DNA from: Chromera velia
Taxonomy: Eukaryota > Sar > Chromeraceae
Direction: 5' to 3'
NCBI GenBank assembly: GCA_018398765.1
Contig: JAHBMJ010001074.1
Span: 1-35,884, forward strand
Length of the DNA stretch: 35,884 nucleotides
The notes below the pieces were generated by a model. That model worked only from the letters and a program-made list of their open reading frames with translations. It searched no databases and was not told where the DNA came from. Positions 19,864 through 30,189 of the stretch are shown here, in pieces. Made by a program: the position numbers and the translations under genes. Within the stretch, counting starts at the first letter, position 1. Each line of letters opens with the position of its first letter.

Positions 19864-20531
19864 CGACTAATCACGAGAGTCTTAGAACCAAATAAAAGTC
19901 TATCAAAAGGAATACACTTTCACAATTGATGTACTTTCATAATTAACAAACTTTGTAGGGAGTACTGTAGACTCGAGTACGTATGAAATGCAACTTTGTA
20001 GAAAAAGAAAAGAAAGAATCGATTGGAAACTTTATGCCGTCTTCACCTCGGATTGACAGAATTAAATCCCAAATCGAATTGACTTACCTTCTCAAAGAAT
20101 TGACTTGAAGTGACTTAAACCAACCTTCACTAACTTAAAACTTCAACAATATTGATTGAATACTCAATTGATATATTCGGCTCTCATTTTAATTCTACTA
20201 TTCTTCCGTTTCGACTTTTTCGGACCTCAGGCTACTAAATCCGGAGGAGCACGGAACACTAGTGTTCTTTCTTTCAACATAATTAATGATCAACTTTTGA
20301 ATGATCATAATATTGATCTAAATATTCGTAATATTTAATTCTTACATCATATAAATCATGTATTATATCAGTAAAGTACCGATATAATGATGACAAACCT
20401 AGCCTAATTAACGGTATATAACGGTGTTCTTGCTCCAGATTGTACACATGGTTTTGCTTTTAAAAAGCAGTATTCATACCTTCAGCTACTGACAGTGCAA
20501 AGAACTTTTGATCATCATCCTAATTGAGCAT
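19864..20531. other. AT-rich gene-free stretch
   Basis: AT-rich flank of the copia relic. No gene or clear repeat is seen. Composition returns to that of genes at the stop codon of the dimethylallyltransferase gene. Confidence 0.5.
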
Positions 20532-21582
20532 TCACCCTTCTTCCTTTTGAGCACCTCCAGGATCTCTCGTCCGTTTCACCCCTGATGCACTTCTGCTGGG
20601 TACCTGCAGAGGCGCTTCTGCAGAGGCTTGCTGGACAATTGGGAGCGCTGGTGGGATTCTGTCAGCCGTAGGGTGGGTATGGGAGCCGAGCTGCGATTGC
20701 GCAGTCTGTGCTCCCTTTCTATCTGCTTGCTGAACAGGTGTTTCTCGACCGTTCCCTCCCGCTACTCCTGGTTGCGGTGTCTTCTGCGTTGTGTTTCTCT
20801 TCTTTCTGTGAACCTTCGATGTCAGATGTTGGGCCCATTCGCACGGTCCGTTGCATTCTTTCTTGCACCGCTCGCACCAATATCTGCATCATGCATCGTT
20901 GTATGCACACACCATTCGGAAATAGGCTGTGATCAGAAGAGATTCGACTGACAGCAGAATCTTCCCAAGCGAAAAGTAACCGGAAGGGTGCCGGAAAACG
21001 AACACTCCGCACTCAAATGACACACAAACTTTTCCCAAATGTCCAGATTTCCATGACCTCTTTCCCGCCTCCCTGCCGAAAGTCCATCTCTCTCTTAGAC
21101 TACTTACTTTTGCCAGGGTCTGCTTTCTGCTTCTCGTCTGAGGGCCTCCTCTCTCTGTCTTCTTCCACTCGGTACTCTCCCCGAGTCGTCCCGTGTCGCT
21201 GTGGTGTGGTTGTCGTTTTTCGTTCGTGTTTGCAAACAGAGACGCAGAAAGAAGAAAAATCGGATCCATGCAGCAATCAATGAACGGCAGTCGAGAAAAA
21301 CAGAAGGGAAGAAAATACGTGGGGATGGATCCATTCGGCCGTGCAGAGAATGTAGAGATGCGTAACAGTCTCCCTGCCTCCTCCCTTCTTCCCCTTGTCT
21401 CCTCTTCCCTTTCAGAGAAACGCTTGCAGTTTTTGGCGTAGGTGCAACCATTCTGACATCAATTCCTAGACAGAAACAGACACAGATTCACAGGAAGGGA
21501 AATTCAACATTTCATCCTTCCATCAATGATCCGAGCGGACAAAAAGGCACCTCTCATATACATGCAAGACATACGCACAAGT

Positions 21583-21622
<40 letters not shown>

Positions 21623-24606
21623 GGGGGGGGGGGAGAAAAACATGCACGCATGTCCCTGGAGAAAGCCCAAACGACTGACCGAATGAACAGCACAGCCAGG
21701 GACCTCCAACTGCTGCTGCAGCTTCAGGACCCTCCTTGAAGAATGCTGCAGGCAGCAGAGGGAGCATCAATCACCACCGAAGCACGAACTTAAAAAAAAA
21801 CATCACGCTTGATCATGGTGCTAAAAATGTAAATGTAAAAGAATTCACACAGAAAGAACTCCAGCTGCAGTTGCAGCCCCGGCCAGACTTGTCCAAAGAG
21901 TGTTCTGATAAAGGCAGGGAGTAGCAGGTCAGTAACATGCCTTGTTGACCAAACAGGGGAAAGAGATTCAAACAAAGCGCGTCAAACTCCAAGCGTACAA
22001 AAAAAAAGAAAAAGATGTTGATTATTTTGCTTGCTTGCGTAAACCATTTCTGTTGTGAACAGGAAACATTTCCTTCCTGAGCCTACGACCCCGTTTCTAT
22101 ATGTTTGCGGTATTACTGCTCTTCTCAGGCCTCTTTTCTGTCCTGTCCATCTGTGTGACTGTGCCTGGAGGTCACGTGGACTCACCGATGGCGCATGACA
22201 CTGCGGGATTCGCAACCCTCTGCTTCCACCTCTTCTCTTTCTTCTCCTTCTCACGCTTTCTCGACTCCTTTTCTGTGTCTTTTTCGTCTCCACTCCTGCA
22301 GCTACCCTTTGACGTCTCAACACTGTGTGCAGCTCCATTCTCTTCGTTTTGCGTATGACCCCCCGGATCCACTTCCGCCCCTTCTTCTGCTGCGTCATCT
22401 TCTTGTTCGATCACTGCATGCATCCGTACAGGCAAGAAAAAAAGGAATCTTCCAATGGTTCCCTCACGCGAGCAAAACAAAAGAGCAAGGGTCTGTACAG
22501 TCAAAAGCTGCTCAGCCATTCCTTGAGTGACTGAAAGTGGCAGGACAACCACAAAGAAGCGAGCCGATGGAAGCACAGATGGAAGAACACGGACGCGGAA
22601 GAGCGAAAGAGACGTCAAAGCGGAAAGGAAACAACACAAAACACAAATTGGTGAAGCGACAACGCACAGAAAGGCACACGCACCTCCTGAGTCAAACCGG
22701 AAAGCCACTCCAACGGCAGTTGTGGTAGAGGAAGAGGAAGAGGAGGAAGATCCCCCAGAAGTCTCGTGAGAACTCGCCGCTGCAGCCGCGCGGCATCCAT
22801 CTGATGGATTTTCTTTCTCTCCCCCTTCTCCTGCTCCCCCCCCGTTTGCATTCTGTCTAACGCCACCTTCTGTCATTCCTTCCAACTGCCCTCCTTCCCC
22901 CCTCTGCTCCCCTTCTAATTCCACTTCTTTTCCTTTTCCCGGCACGAACAGAGGCACAAGTTTTGAGAGCACGAAGGCCCTCTGGCGCTTTGCGTACTCG
23001 ACACTTGCTCTCGTGACCTCCTCGACGCATCTTCTCTCATCGACACCGTCTGCTCAGAGGAAGCAGAGAAAGCAGATTCAGTTCAGAAGCAGAATTCGGG
23101 GTTGGTTGACTTCTGGACCGACACTAAAGACGGGAAGGATGTAAACCTCCGCACCCGTCCAGGAAATGGAACTCAAAGTGTGACAAAGGGAGGTAGAAGG
23201 TTCAACGTCTCTTCTCTCTTCGGTTTCTTCTTGTTCACATCTCTAAAGGGGCCCATCCCACTCAATCACCCGATGCACGTAGAGCGAATTCCGTTTGAAA
23301 TGAGCGCTTTCATGAAGACCCCGGGACAGTCTTCACGGGATTGTATACAGCATTGCCCGGATTCATGGCATGAAAGAAAAGGGGAGATGGAAACACTCAC
23401 AAAAGGGCAACGACGACACGTGCACAAGGACTGAGAGTCACAAACGCTGCAAACCTTCATCAAACGGAAGAGGTGCGAGTTGTTGCAGTCTCTTCTCTCC
23501 CCCATCCCCCCCTTTCCCTGCAGCCCCGCATTCCCTCATCACGTCTCCCTCAGCATCCACCATCTCCTCGTCTTCTCCCTCCTCCCACCGTCCTCTCTTA
23601 GCGACTCCTTGCTCGCCCCCCTCAAGGCTCTCGGCTCTTTTCTTCAAAAGCGGCAGGAACTCTTTATATCCTGCAACACGGAAGGCTCTTTTCTTCAGAA
23701 GCGGCAGAAACTCTTTGTATCCTGCAACATGGAAGGCTCTTTTCTTCAAAAGCGGCAGGAACTCTTTGTATCCTGCAACGGAAGGCTCTTTTCTTCAAAA
23801 GCGGCAGGAACTCTTTGTATCCTCCAACATGGAAGGCTCTTTTCTTCAAAAGCGGCAGGAACTCTTTGTATCCTGCAACATGGAAGGCTCTTTTCTTCAA
23901 AAGCGGCAGGAACTCTTTGTATCCTGCAACACATCCGAAGCAGAACTCTGGGCAAAGTTGAGATAGAGGCAGGGGGACAGAGAGAGCAGGAGAGCCAAGC
24001 CAAGCTCTTACAAACATCGAGGAGACTTCTCTCCCAAGGGGAAAAGAACAAATGACAGCAGTACCCAATCGAGGTATTCTGCTCAGGATCGGTCAGTTGA
24101 GAGTCTTCTTTTCGGATCCCAAAAGGCTGCACAGCAGCATGCAAATAACAGCCTCGCAAAGAAGTACCAAAGAGAGAAAATAGATACAAAGAAAGAGAGC
24201 ATGAAGACTGCATGCCCGACCGATGCCCTGAAGGATTCCTCTTCCCTCCACCACATTCCCCTTTGTCCACAGACGTTCCAACAAAGCGATCTCTTCCAGC
24301 AACCCTTCCTGCACAATATCCGCGCACGTGCAAACACTTCTAAGAGCATGTCTGTGAAAAGAGAGTCACGATGAGATGAGAGAATTCGAGTGGAGTGGAA
24401 GCAAAAAGACAAAGGGCGCAGAAAGTGATCGGACGAGAGAGACTCATCGAATTAATGCGAAAAGAACGAAAAAGGAGAGCAGAACAAAAGATCCGAAAGC
24501 AAGGCCTGGATCTTTGATCTCTTCGCTCAATGCGATCACAGAGAGCTTCCTTCCTTCCTTCCTTCCTTCAAAATTTCGTCTAGTCCTCCCGAGAAAACAC
24601 AGACGC

Positions 24607-24649
<43 letters not shown>

Positions 24650-26141
24650 CCTTCATCATCCCCTCGGCCCTCCCCCTCAGTCTTCTGTTCAAAATCTGAG
24701 AGCCGCAGTCTAACCAGAAGAGACAGCTCTGGTATCTGCACGAAGAATTAGGGGAGGAGAGAAGGGGGGAAGGACAACAAGGAATGACGGCGAGTCCTTA
24801 CTGCTGCCTTCACCTGCCTCTCAACTGAAAGGGAATATTTCCGCTTTCCTTCAATGGGCCTACGCGTCTTCGGACTGAGTCAGGGCAGCACTTTCCGCTC
24901 TATGGGCCCAGAAAGACATTTTGAGATAGATAGAGAGACAGATAGATAGATTGATAGATAAAGCTAGAGAGATAAATAGAGAGAGAGAGAGAGAGAAAGG
25001 GAGAGAGGTAAATAGATAGATAAATGGGAGGAAGAAAGGATGCACAAAGACGGTTCTCAGTTTCTCACAGAGCTGGACTCACTTCAAGTTTCCTTTTTTG
25101 AGTCCCTCCTTCCGTCGCTTCTCGGCATCAGTCACGCTCTCCCCAGTCTCGTTCAACACCTGTGCAAGCAAGTGCAATGCAGTCACTCACATCGAATTCA
25201 CAGAGCAGCCCCACCATTCAAACGGGAAAGCAAAGACAAGAGCACGCGACATCAAAACCATTTTGCTCTTTCTGCATCAACGCAGAATCACACGGAGTGT
25301 CAGACAGACAGAGAAACAGACACACACACAAAAAGACAAAAACCCGCATCAGAATGGCCAGCCGTCCAAGAGAAAAACAAGTCAGCCGTCCACCAGCCGA
25401 TACGCACGCAACCCAAACAGAAGTAGATGACCGAGGACCCCCCAAAAGGACCAACTCGCAGACACACGAAGAAAACAACTTCACAGGACCAAAGATAGAA
25501 ACATCTAGGAGAAACACTGAAGGATATAGAACGAAACCAAGACCCCCCAAAACAGACACGCACACACCTGGAGGGATCTGATCAATCTTCTGCAGAAAGA
25601 AGTCGAAGCGTCAAAGCACAGAGTGGACATGTGTACGAGAGAGCAATCAAAGTGTACAAGAGAAAAGGAAGTAGTCACTACTATGCTTAAGAGAAATGCC
25701 TGTAATCTGCATAATTTCTGGAAAAACATGTCCAAGAAGGAAACAGAACAGCCGAGACAAAGAGCAAACGTTGGCAACAGAGATCGCTGGTGGGGTGGAA
25801 GCGACGCAGAGAGCAAGAACGAATGGAAACAGAAAGTTGTGTATGCGAGAACATGACAGCGCACACGCGCACGTACGTGAGTTTGTGTGTTTGCACTACG
25901 ATGGTGTCTGTCATCTGATGGATAGAACGGATTCGCGTACCTTCGATCATTCGGATGAAGCTTTGCCGCCTGCAGGCCAGGAAGGACCGACGCACAACGC
26001 AGAACAAAGAAAGAGGAAGAAAGAAAGACTTCAATCACAGGGGAGATCGAAATTTCCCCTCCTCTGTCTGGCCTTCCCATTGCATGGCGTCACACCACAT
26101 GTGGGGAGCTGAGTAGAGAGACAGCTTTCCGTGTCACTCTT

Positions 26142-26175
<34 letters not shown>

Positions 26176-26859
26176 TGTATCGTTGCTGCGAGTGTCCCAA
26201 ACTTTGCTTTGAGGCATTCATCCCAAACTTTGCTTTGAGGCATTCATCCCAAACTTTGCTTTGAGGCATTCATCCCAAACTTTGCTTTGAGGCATTCATC
26301 ATCCGTCCGTCCGTCCGTCCGTCCATCCGTCCGTCGACTTGTTCATGCATTGTTCCTCTTTTCGCCACATTCACGGAAGATCCCTCGTTTCTTTCCTGTT
26401 TCTTGTCGACTGACGTACCTACTCACCCTCTGGGGGTCTCTCTCCTTCAACATCTCCAGAAGAGCAGCGTCATCGAGGGCCTCAAGATCCAGATCCCCCC
26501 CCAGCCATGCACAGCCAGGCGAGGGCCCCATAATCGAATTGCAGAAGGAGGAAGAAGACGAAGAAGAGGAAGACGAGGAAGAGGAAGAGGGGAAGGATTC
26601 GTCACCCTTTTCTTCGTCTTCTTCTTCCTCTCCTTCGTGCCCTTGCTCTTCCCCTTCCAGCTGCATCCCCCCTCATGCAGCACACAAACAGCAGGCCGGA
26701 AGGAAACATGACCTCAGCAAGAGCAGAAAAGGTCAAGAATGAGGCCAACAGAGCGTCTGACCGCAATAATTCAACTTCGCACGACTGTTCTGGGAAAGAA
26801 GGAAACGAAGAGCTACGAAAACAACTGAAATTTCTTTGCCGAATGCACACACACACTTT

Positions 26860-26915
<56 letters not shown>

Positions 26916-28139
26916 GAGAGAGAGGGAGGGAGGGAACGAGGGTGGGTGAGGGAGACAGAAGAGAAGCACAGATGCCAACGAAGATGCAAAAACAAAAAAA
27001 AGCAGGTGACAGACAGACCGAAAGACAGGGGGGCAGAGGGAAAGAGAGATGAGAGACGGAGGAGGACACAGAAAAGGAAAGGAAGCAAATGGACAGAAAG
27101 AAAGAAAGAAGGACAAGCAAGCCCACCAGAGTAATCAGAGAGAGCATCCACATCACGGTTCCCCCAACGACAACAGGACAGACGCCCTTGCCGTGGAGCT
27201 CCTTGATCTGTTCAGGAGAGAGAGTCCAGCGCAGGGGATTTGTGACACCTAGTTTCTTCATGCGAATCAAACATCTTCATTTTGCAAAGGCGTCTTACAA
27301 GACTAGAAAAAAACGGTTCTTCCTGATCTTCATCCATCCATTTCACAAAGGCGAATCGGTGCCGTGTCTTCCCCGTTTCGTTCTTCCCATCGTAGTCGTC
27401 TGTCTTGTCGAGTGTGTCGATATATCGACTGATGAAAATTCTTCCCTTCCCATGCATTCGCTTCCCTTCGCTTTCCACTGCAATTGTGGAATCCTGAAAC
27501 CTTCCAACGAAAACAAAGAGAGCGCATCGTCTTCCTGCCAGTCCGAATGTTCGTCGAACAAAGTCTGAAGGGCTTGAAGCAGGAGAAGAATTCCTTCTTT
27601 GGGGAATTCATCCGCTTTTATGCATATGTTCAGATATGTATAAGTACACATATGAAAACCAACCTTTGCTTGTGCCTCTTCGAGGAACCTCTTCAGATTG
27701 TAAGCATCTTCTGGCTGACAGATGTCCAACAGATGGTGCGTTGCTCTCCGTCTCTCCTCCTCGTTTGCTTTTGCACTCCCCACAGAAAAGGAAGAGTACA
27801 CCTTCACAACGATAGACAAAAGGATACTATGAGAAAAGATCCAGTCTGAGAGGAAAGGGAAGAAAACATGGAGAGCTGAAGCAATCTGGAGGGAATGGGG
27901 GGGGTTCCTTTCGTGGGGGGGAATCGTTGGACAGAACAATCAATGCTGTCATACATGCATGCATGCATGCATCCGGGCAATCACAACCGTTTGCTCACTC
28001 AACGAAAAAGAGTTACAGCTCTAAAAATGACGGATCAATTGGTTTTCAATAATTCTTGGTAGAGCGACGAGAGTAAGCCAACCCTGACCACCCGCGAACC
28101 CCGAGGCATGCACCCACGCATCAACAGGCGCGCGCGCAT

Positions 28140-28177
<38 letters not shown>

Positions 28178-28812
28178 TCATAGACGCACAGGCAGAAGGG
28201 AGAACAGACAGACGGACAAACCTGCATGGAGTCCCCGTTAATGACTTCCATTTTCAGACCGGCAGCTGCCACGGCCCCAGACTCACATAGGTCGACTGAG
28301 AGCTTTGTTTTCCCAGTGCCTGCATGTTGACGCAGATACGAGAGTGTTCAGCATCTTTTTCTGCCTCTCATTCACACGCAGGCTTTGCTTTTTTGCGTGG
28401 GACACGCAGAGAGACTTAGTAACTATGCGTAATTCCATGTACGTAATTTTCTGCTGTCTTTTCAAATTCCAGGAAATCTGCCGGTCCAGACTGTCTCTTT
28501 TCAGCAAACAAATCTTATGAGATCGATCCTGAACGCGCATGTCAAGGGGGGGAAATGCTCTCAAGCATCCGGACTCACAGAGAAGAAAACAGCTGGACAG
28601 GCGGACAGGCCGCAAGCAACGAGAAAAAGGGATGGACAGATGAACAGGCAGACCGACGGACCTGTGGCCCCAATAATGAAGAGCACTTTCAAGCGTTCTC
28701 GCTCAGTCTGCCCGTCTCCGTCTCCCTTGCGAAGACGACCTTGATCACCCAGTTCGCATCCCCCCAGCGCACCCTGTCCACCCCACCCAGGCCCGCCTTC
28801 GTCGTGCATCAT
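20532..28812 (-). CDS. tRNA dimethylallyltransferase (MOD5/TRIT1/MiaA family), 16 exons
   Basis: The enzyme transfers the dimethylallyl group to N6 of A37 in tRNAs that read UNN codons. Exons on -: 28662-28812, 28222-28319, 27664-27801, 27127-27207, 26427-26660, 25941-25969, 25568-25589, 25083-25159, 24802-24874, 24647-24735, 24221-24351, 23455-23670, 22684-23049, 22186-22413, 21108-21198, 20532-20883. All phases agree; the sum is 2376 bases (791 residues). Motifs in order: P-loop GATGTGKT (48-55, interrupted by intron 1); INGDSMQ (77-83); SAKA and HHLLDI; GKGVCPVVVGGT (135-146); HPND (239-242) with RRRLIRSLQ; GLLEEI; GIGYKEFLPLL; EYAKRQ; and a C-terminal U1/matrin-type zinc finger with C678, C681, H694 and H700 (CERC, EWAQHLTSKVH). 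The fungal and animal enzymes also end with such a finger and are about 430-470 residues. The extra length here is Ser-, Glu- and Lys-rich inserts in exons 5, 13 and 14 and a Pro/Gln-rich tail. Weak points: the donor GTCGGG of exon 11, and the join from exon 14 to 15, where a short exon at 22125-22150 with a stop is an alternative. Confidence 0.88.
21586..21631. repeat. (CA)n tract followed by a G-run
   Basis: CA repeats, then a short AG and about ten G, between exons 14 and 15 of the dimethylallyltransferase gene. Confidence 0.95.
23634..23940. repeat. 51-bp tandem repeat spanning a 3' splice site, six copies
   Basis: Each unit, read on -, holds TTGCAG, then GATACAAAGAGTTCCTGCC, then the codons for LLKKRAF. 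The leftmost unit is the authentic acceptor and start of exon 12 of the dimethylallyltransferase gene (23670). Five more copies lie in the preceding intron. One junction (near 23780) lacks two bases, so that unit is 49 bp and the reading frame changes between the three left and three right copies. Confidence 0.95.
24600..24650. repeat. (CA)n microsatellite at a donor site
   Basis: The GT run on - begins within the proposed donor GTGCGT of exon 10 of the dimethylallyltransferase gene. Slippage here could shift the splice site. Confidence 0.9.
24924..25024. repeat. GATA/GAGA simple repeats
   Basis: Interrupted GATA and GAGA units in the intron between exons 8 and 9 of the dimethylallyltransferase gene. 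Confidence 0.85.
26140..26175. repeat. (CT)n/(CG)n compound microsatellite
   Basis: A CT run followed by a CG run, in the intron between exons 5 and 6 of the dimethylallyltransferase gene. Confidence 0.95.
26196..26330. repeat. 26-bp tandem repeat (four copies) followed by (GTCC)n
   Basis: Four exact units containing CCCAAACTTTGCTTTGAGGC run from 26196 to 26299. A GTCC tetranucleotide run follows at once. Both are in the same intron as the CT/CG tract. Confidence 0.95.
26863..26925. repeat. (CT)n/(CA)n/(AG)n microsatellite
   Basis: Consecutive CT, CA and AG runs in the intron between exons 4 and 5 of the dimethylallyltransferase gene. Confidence 0.95.
28139..28177. repeat. (CA)n microsatellite
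   Basis: A CA run in the intron between exons 2 and 3 of the dimethylallyltransferase gene. Confidence 0.95.
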
Positions 28813-30035
28813 GACCGAAGTCTGTCAGCTCCTGTACCAAGGTCGCAGCACTTCACACACATGCGTCACAACTCGGAGACGGGAGGGCAGCAAAGTCAGT
28901 CAGATCTCGCGTGCACGGGAAGATCTGTCCAGGTTGCGCAATTGAATCATCGTCATGTGCGTACCGATTTGTATGTGCATCTCTTAATGAGGTCGTTGAC
29001 TGCACTAGCTGTGATCGCGAGTCTGCTCTCTGCTATAAGTGTCAGCCTGTATTTGATATTATTTGATCGATCGACAGCTCAGTGTCAGACAGAATGCATG
29101 CATGGAAGGCGAAGCCTAGCTTGCGGGGTGAAGCCGGGCGTTCAAACGACGGAAATCACGATCCGACGGGAAATATAGTCCTGGCCCCGGCGCGGCCTTT
29201 ACGGCACCAACGCGCCGAGCCGGGAACGTTAAATCCATCCCGCGCGGGTGAGAAAAAATAGTGGTCGCGGTTTTATCCGCCGCGCGCTCAGAAACGCTCA
29301 GAAAAATGCGTGAGTCAGAAAAGATATGTTGAGTAGTTGAAGAGGAGTTAAACGAAGGAGAAAAGACGATAGTCCGTTCTGACAGTTCCGTCGAACGAAC
29401 CGGAAGAAGACGTTTCCGGTTCGAATCTAAGCGCACTCGTAAGAGCCCCCCAACCGAAAAGGTGGGGAGGTCTCAAGTTGAAAGACGGCAGTCATAAGAC
29501 CCCCAAAATTAGACGGAACACAACAGCCAAAAGAGGCTGCAGCATTCTCTCGTCAGTCCCCTCTTGAAAAAGCCTCCTCCTAGAGAGGTAAAAGAAGGGA
29601 CTAGGCAGAGGAGCAACTGGGCCGGGAAGCCTCTTCCAGTCGGCACAAAGGCAGAGGGATGCCACCTTAAGGTGAGCACCCTCTTCGCAATATAGCTACT
29701 GGATCTACAACAAGTGTTGCTCTTATATACTCCCTCGCTTCTCTTCCCTTGCTTATGTACAGGGTGGCATGAGGACAAGGAGCCCAATGAGCGTCGATTC
29801 GGCGTGTTGAAGACCGTTATAAAGGTCAGTAACCATGTTGGACATAAAATGATCCAACTCATGGAAGTCGGCGTCTCCTCACGTCTCGATCCTTAAAGTC
29901 GCCCTCACAATTTCTCACGCAGAGAGGGTCGACCACAGGATTGCGAACCTCTCACATTTTCCACCCATGCTACGTGCTTTGGTAGAAGGGGTGACAGTGA
30001 ATCACTGTGCATCCTTGTCTTCTGCCTGACTGCAG
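28813..30035. other. Upstream region of the dimethylallyltransferase gene; no gene recognised
   Basis: The promoter of the gene on - should lie in the first few hundred bases. Further right is a CG-dense stretch (about 29185-29290) and sequence open in places on both strands (29509-29862 on -, 29714-29896 on +) but matching nothing I know; it may be mobile-element debris. A hairpin with a perfect 10-bp stem (CGAACCGGAA, loop of 8) is at 29396-29423. Its right arm contains GGTTCGAATC, which equals a polymerase III B-box, but no A-box or tRNA fold was found. Confidence 0.4.
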
Positions 30036-30122
30036 AGCGTCAGGAGATCCCGGGAAAGCGCTCCCCGCCCGTCCATGAGAGGGCAGCCCAGCTTCGGTAC
30101 ACGGGCCCCCACAAAAGGCAAG
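30036..30122 (+). CDS. Candidate exon of an unknown gene preceding the minisatellite
   Basis: An open stretch of exactly 29 codons lies between an acceptor (CTGACTGCAG) and a donor (GTGAGG). It encodes a basic peptide, SVRRSRESAPRPSMRGQPSF followed by GTRAPTKGK. No family is recognised. If real, the next acceptors to the right are those of the minisatellite units. The evidence is only splice signals and an open frame. Confidence 0.3.
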
Positions 30123-30189
30123 GTGAGGTGGCATTTCCCCCCCCTAAAATGTGTTAACCGTCCACATCAACTAATGCAGCCGCAGTTTT

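Noticed and set aside
21319..21451. Separate small zinc-finger gene starting with MVAPTPKTASVSL at 21451
   Set aside because: A three-exon gene of 191 residues is phase-consistent, but the EWAQHLTSKVH finger is the MOD5/TRIT1 C-terminal type and the exons join the larger gene without this one.
22125..22150. Short terminal exon with a stop (reading DGQDRKEA) ending the dimethylallyltransferase gene early
   Set aside because: Phase and splice sites allow it, but the exons at 21108-21198 and 20532-20883 also fit in phase and supply the zinc finger typical of the family's C-terminus; kept only as an alternative.
25568..25589. Alternative frame KIDQIPP for the 22-base exon
   Set aside because: Its phase does not fit the next exon without a stop. 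The frame giving RLIRSLQ restores the family motif HPNDRRRLIRSLQ.
29396..29423. Exact B-box word GGTTCGAATC, possible SINE or tRNA
   Set aside because: It is the arm of a 10-bp hairpin, and no A-box, tRNA fold or poly-A tail was found.
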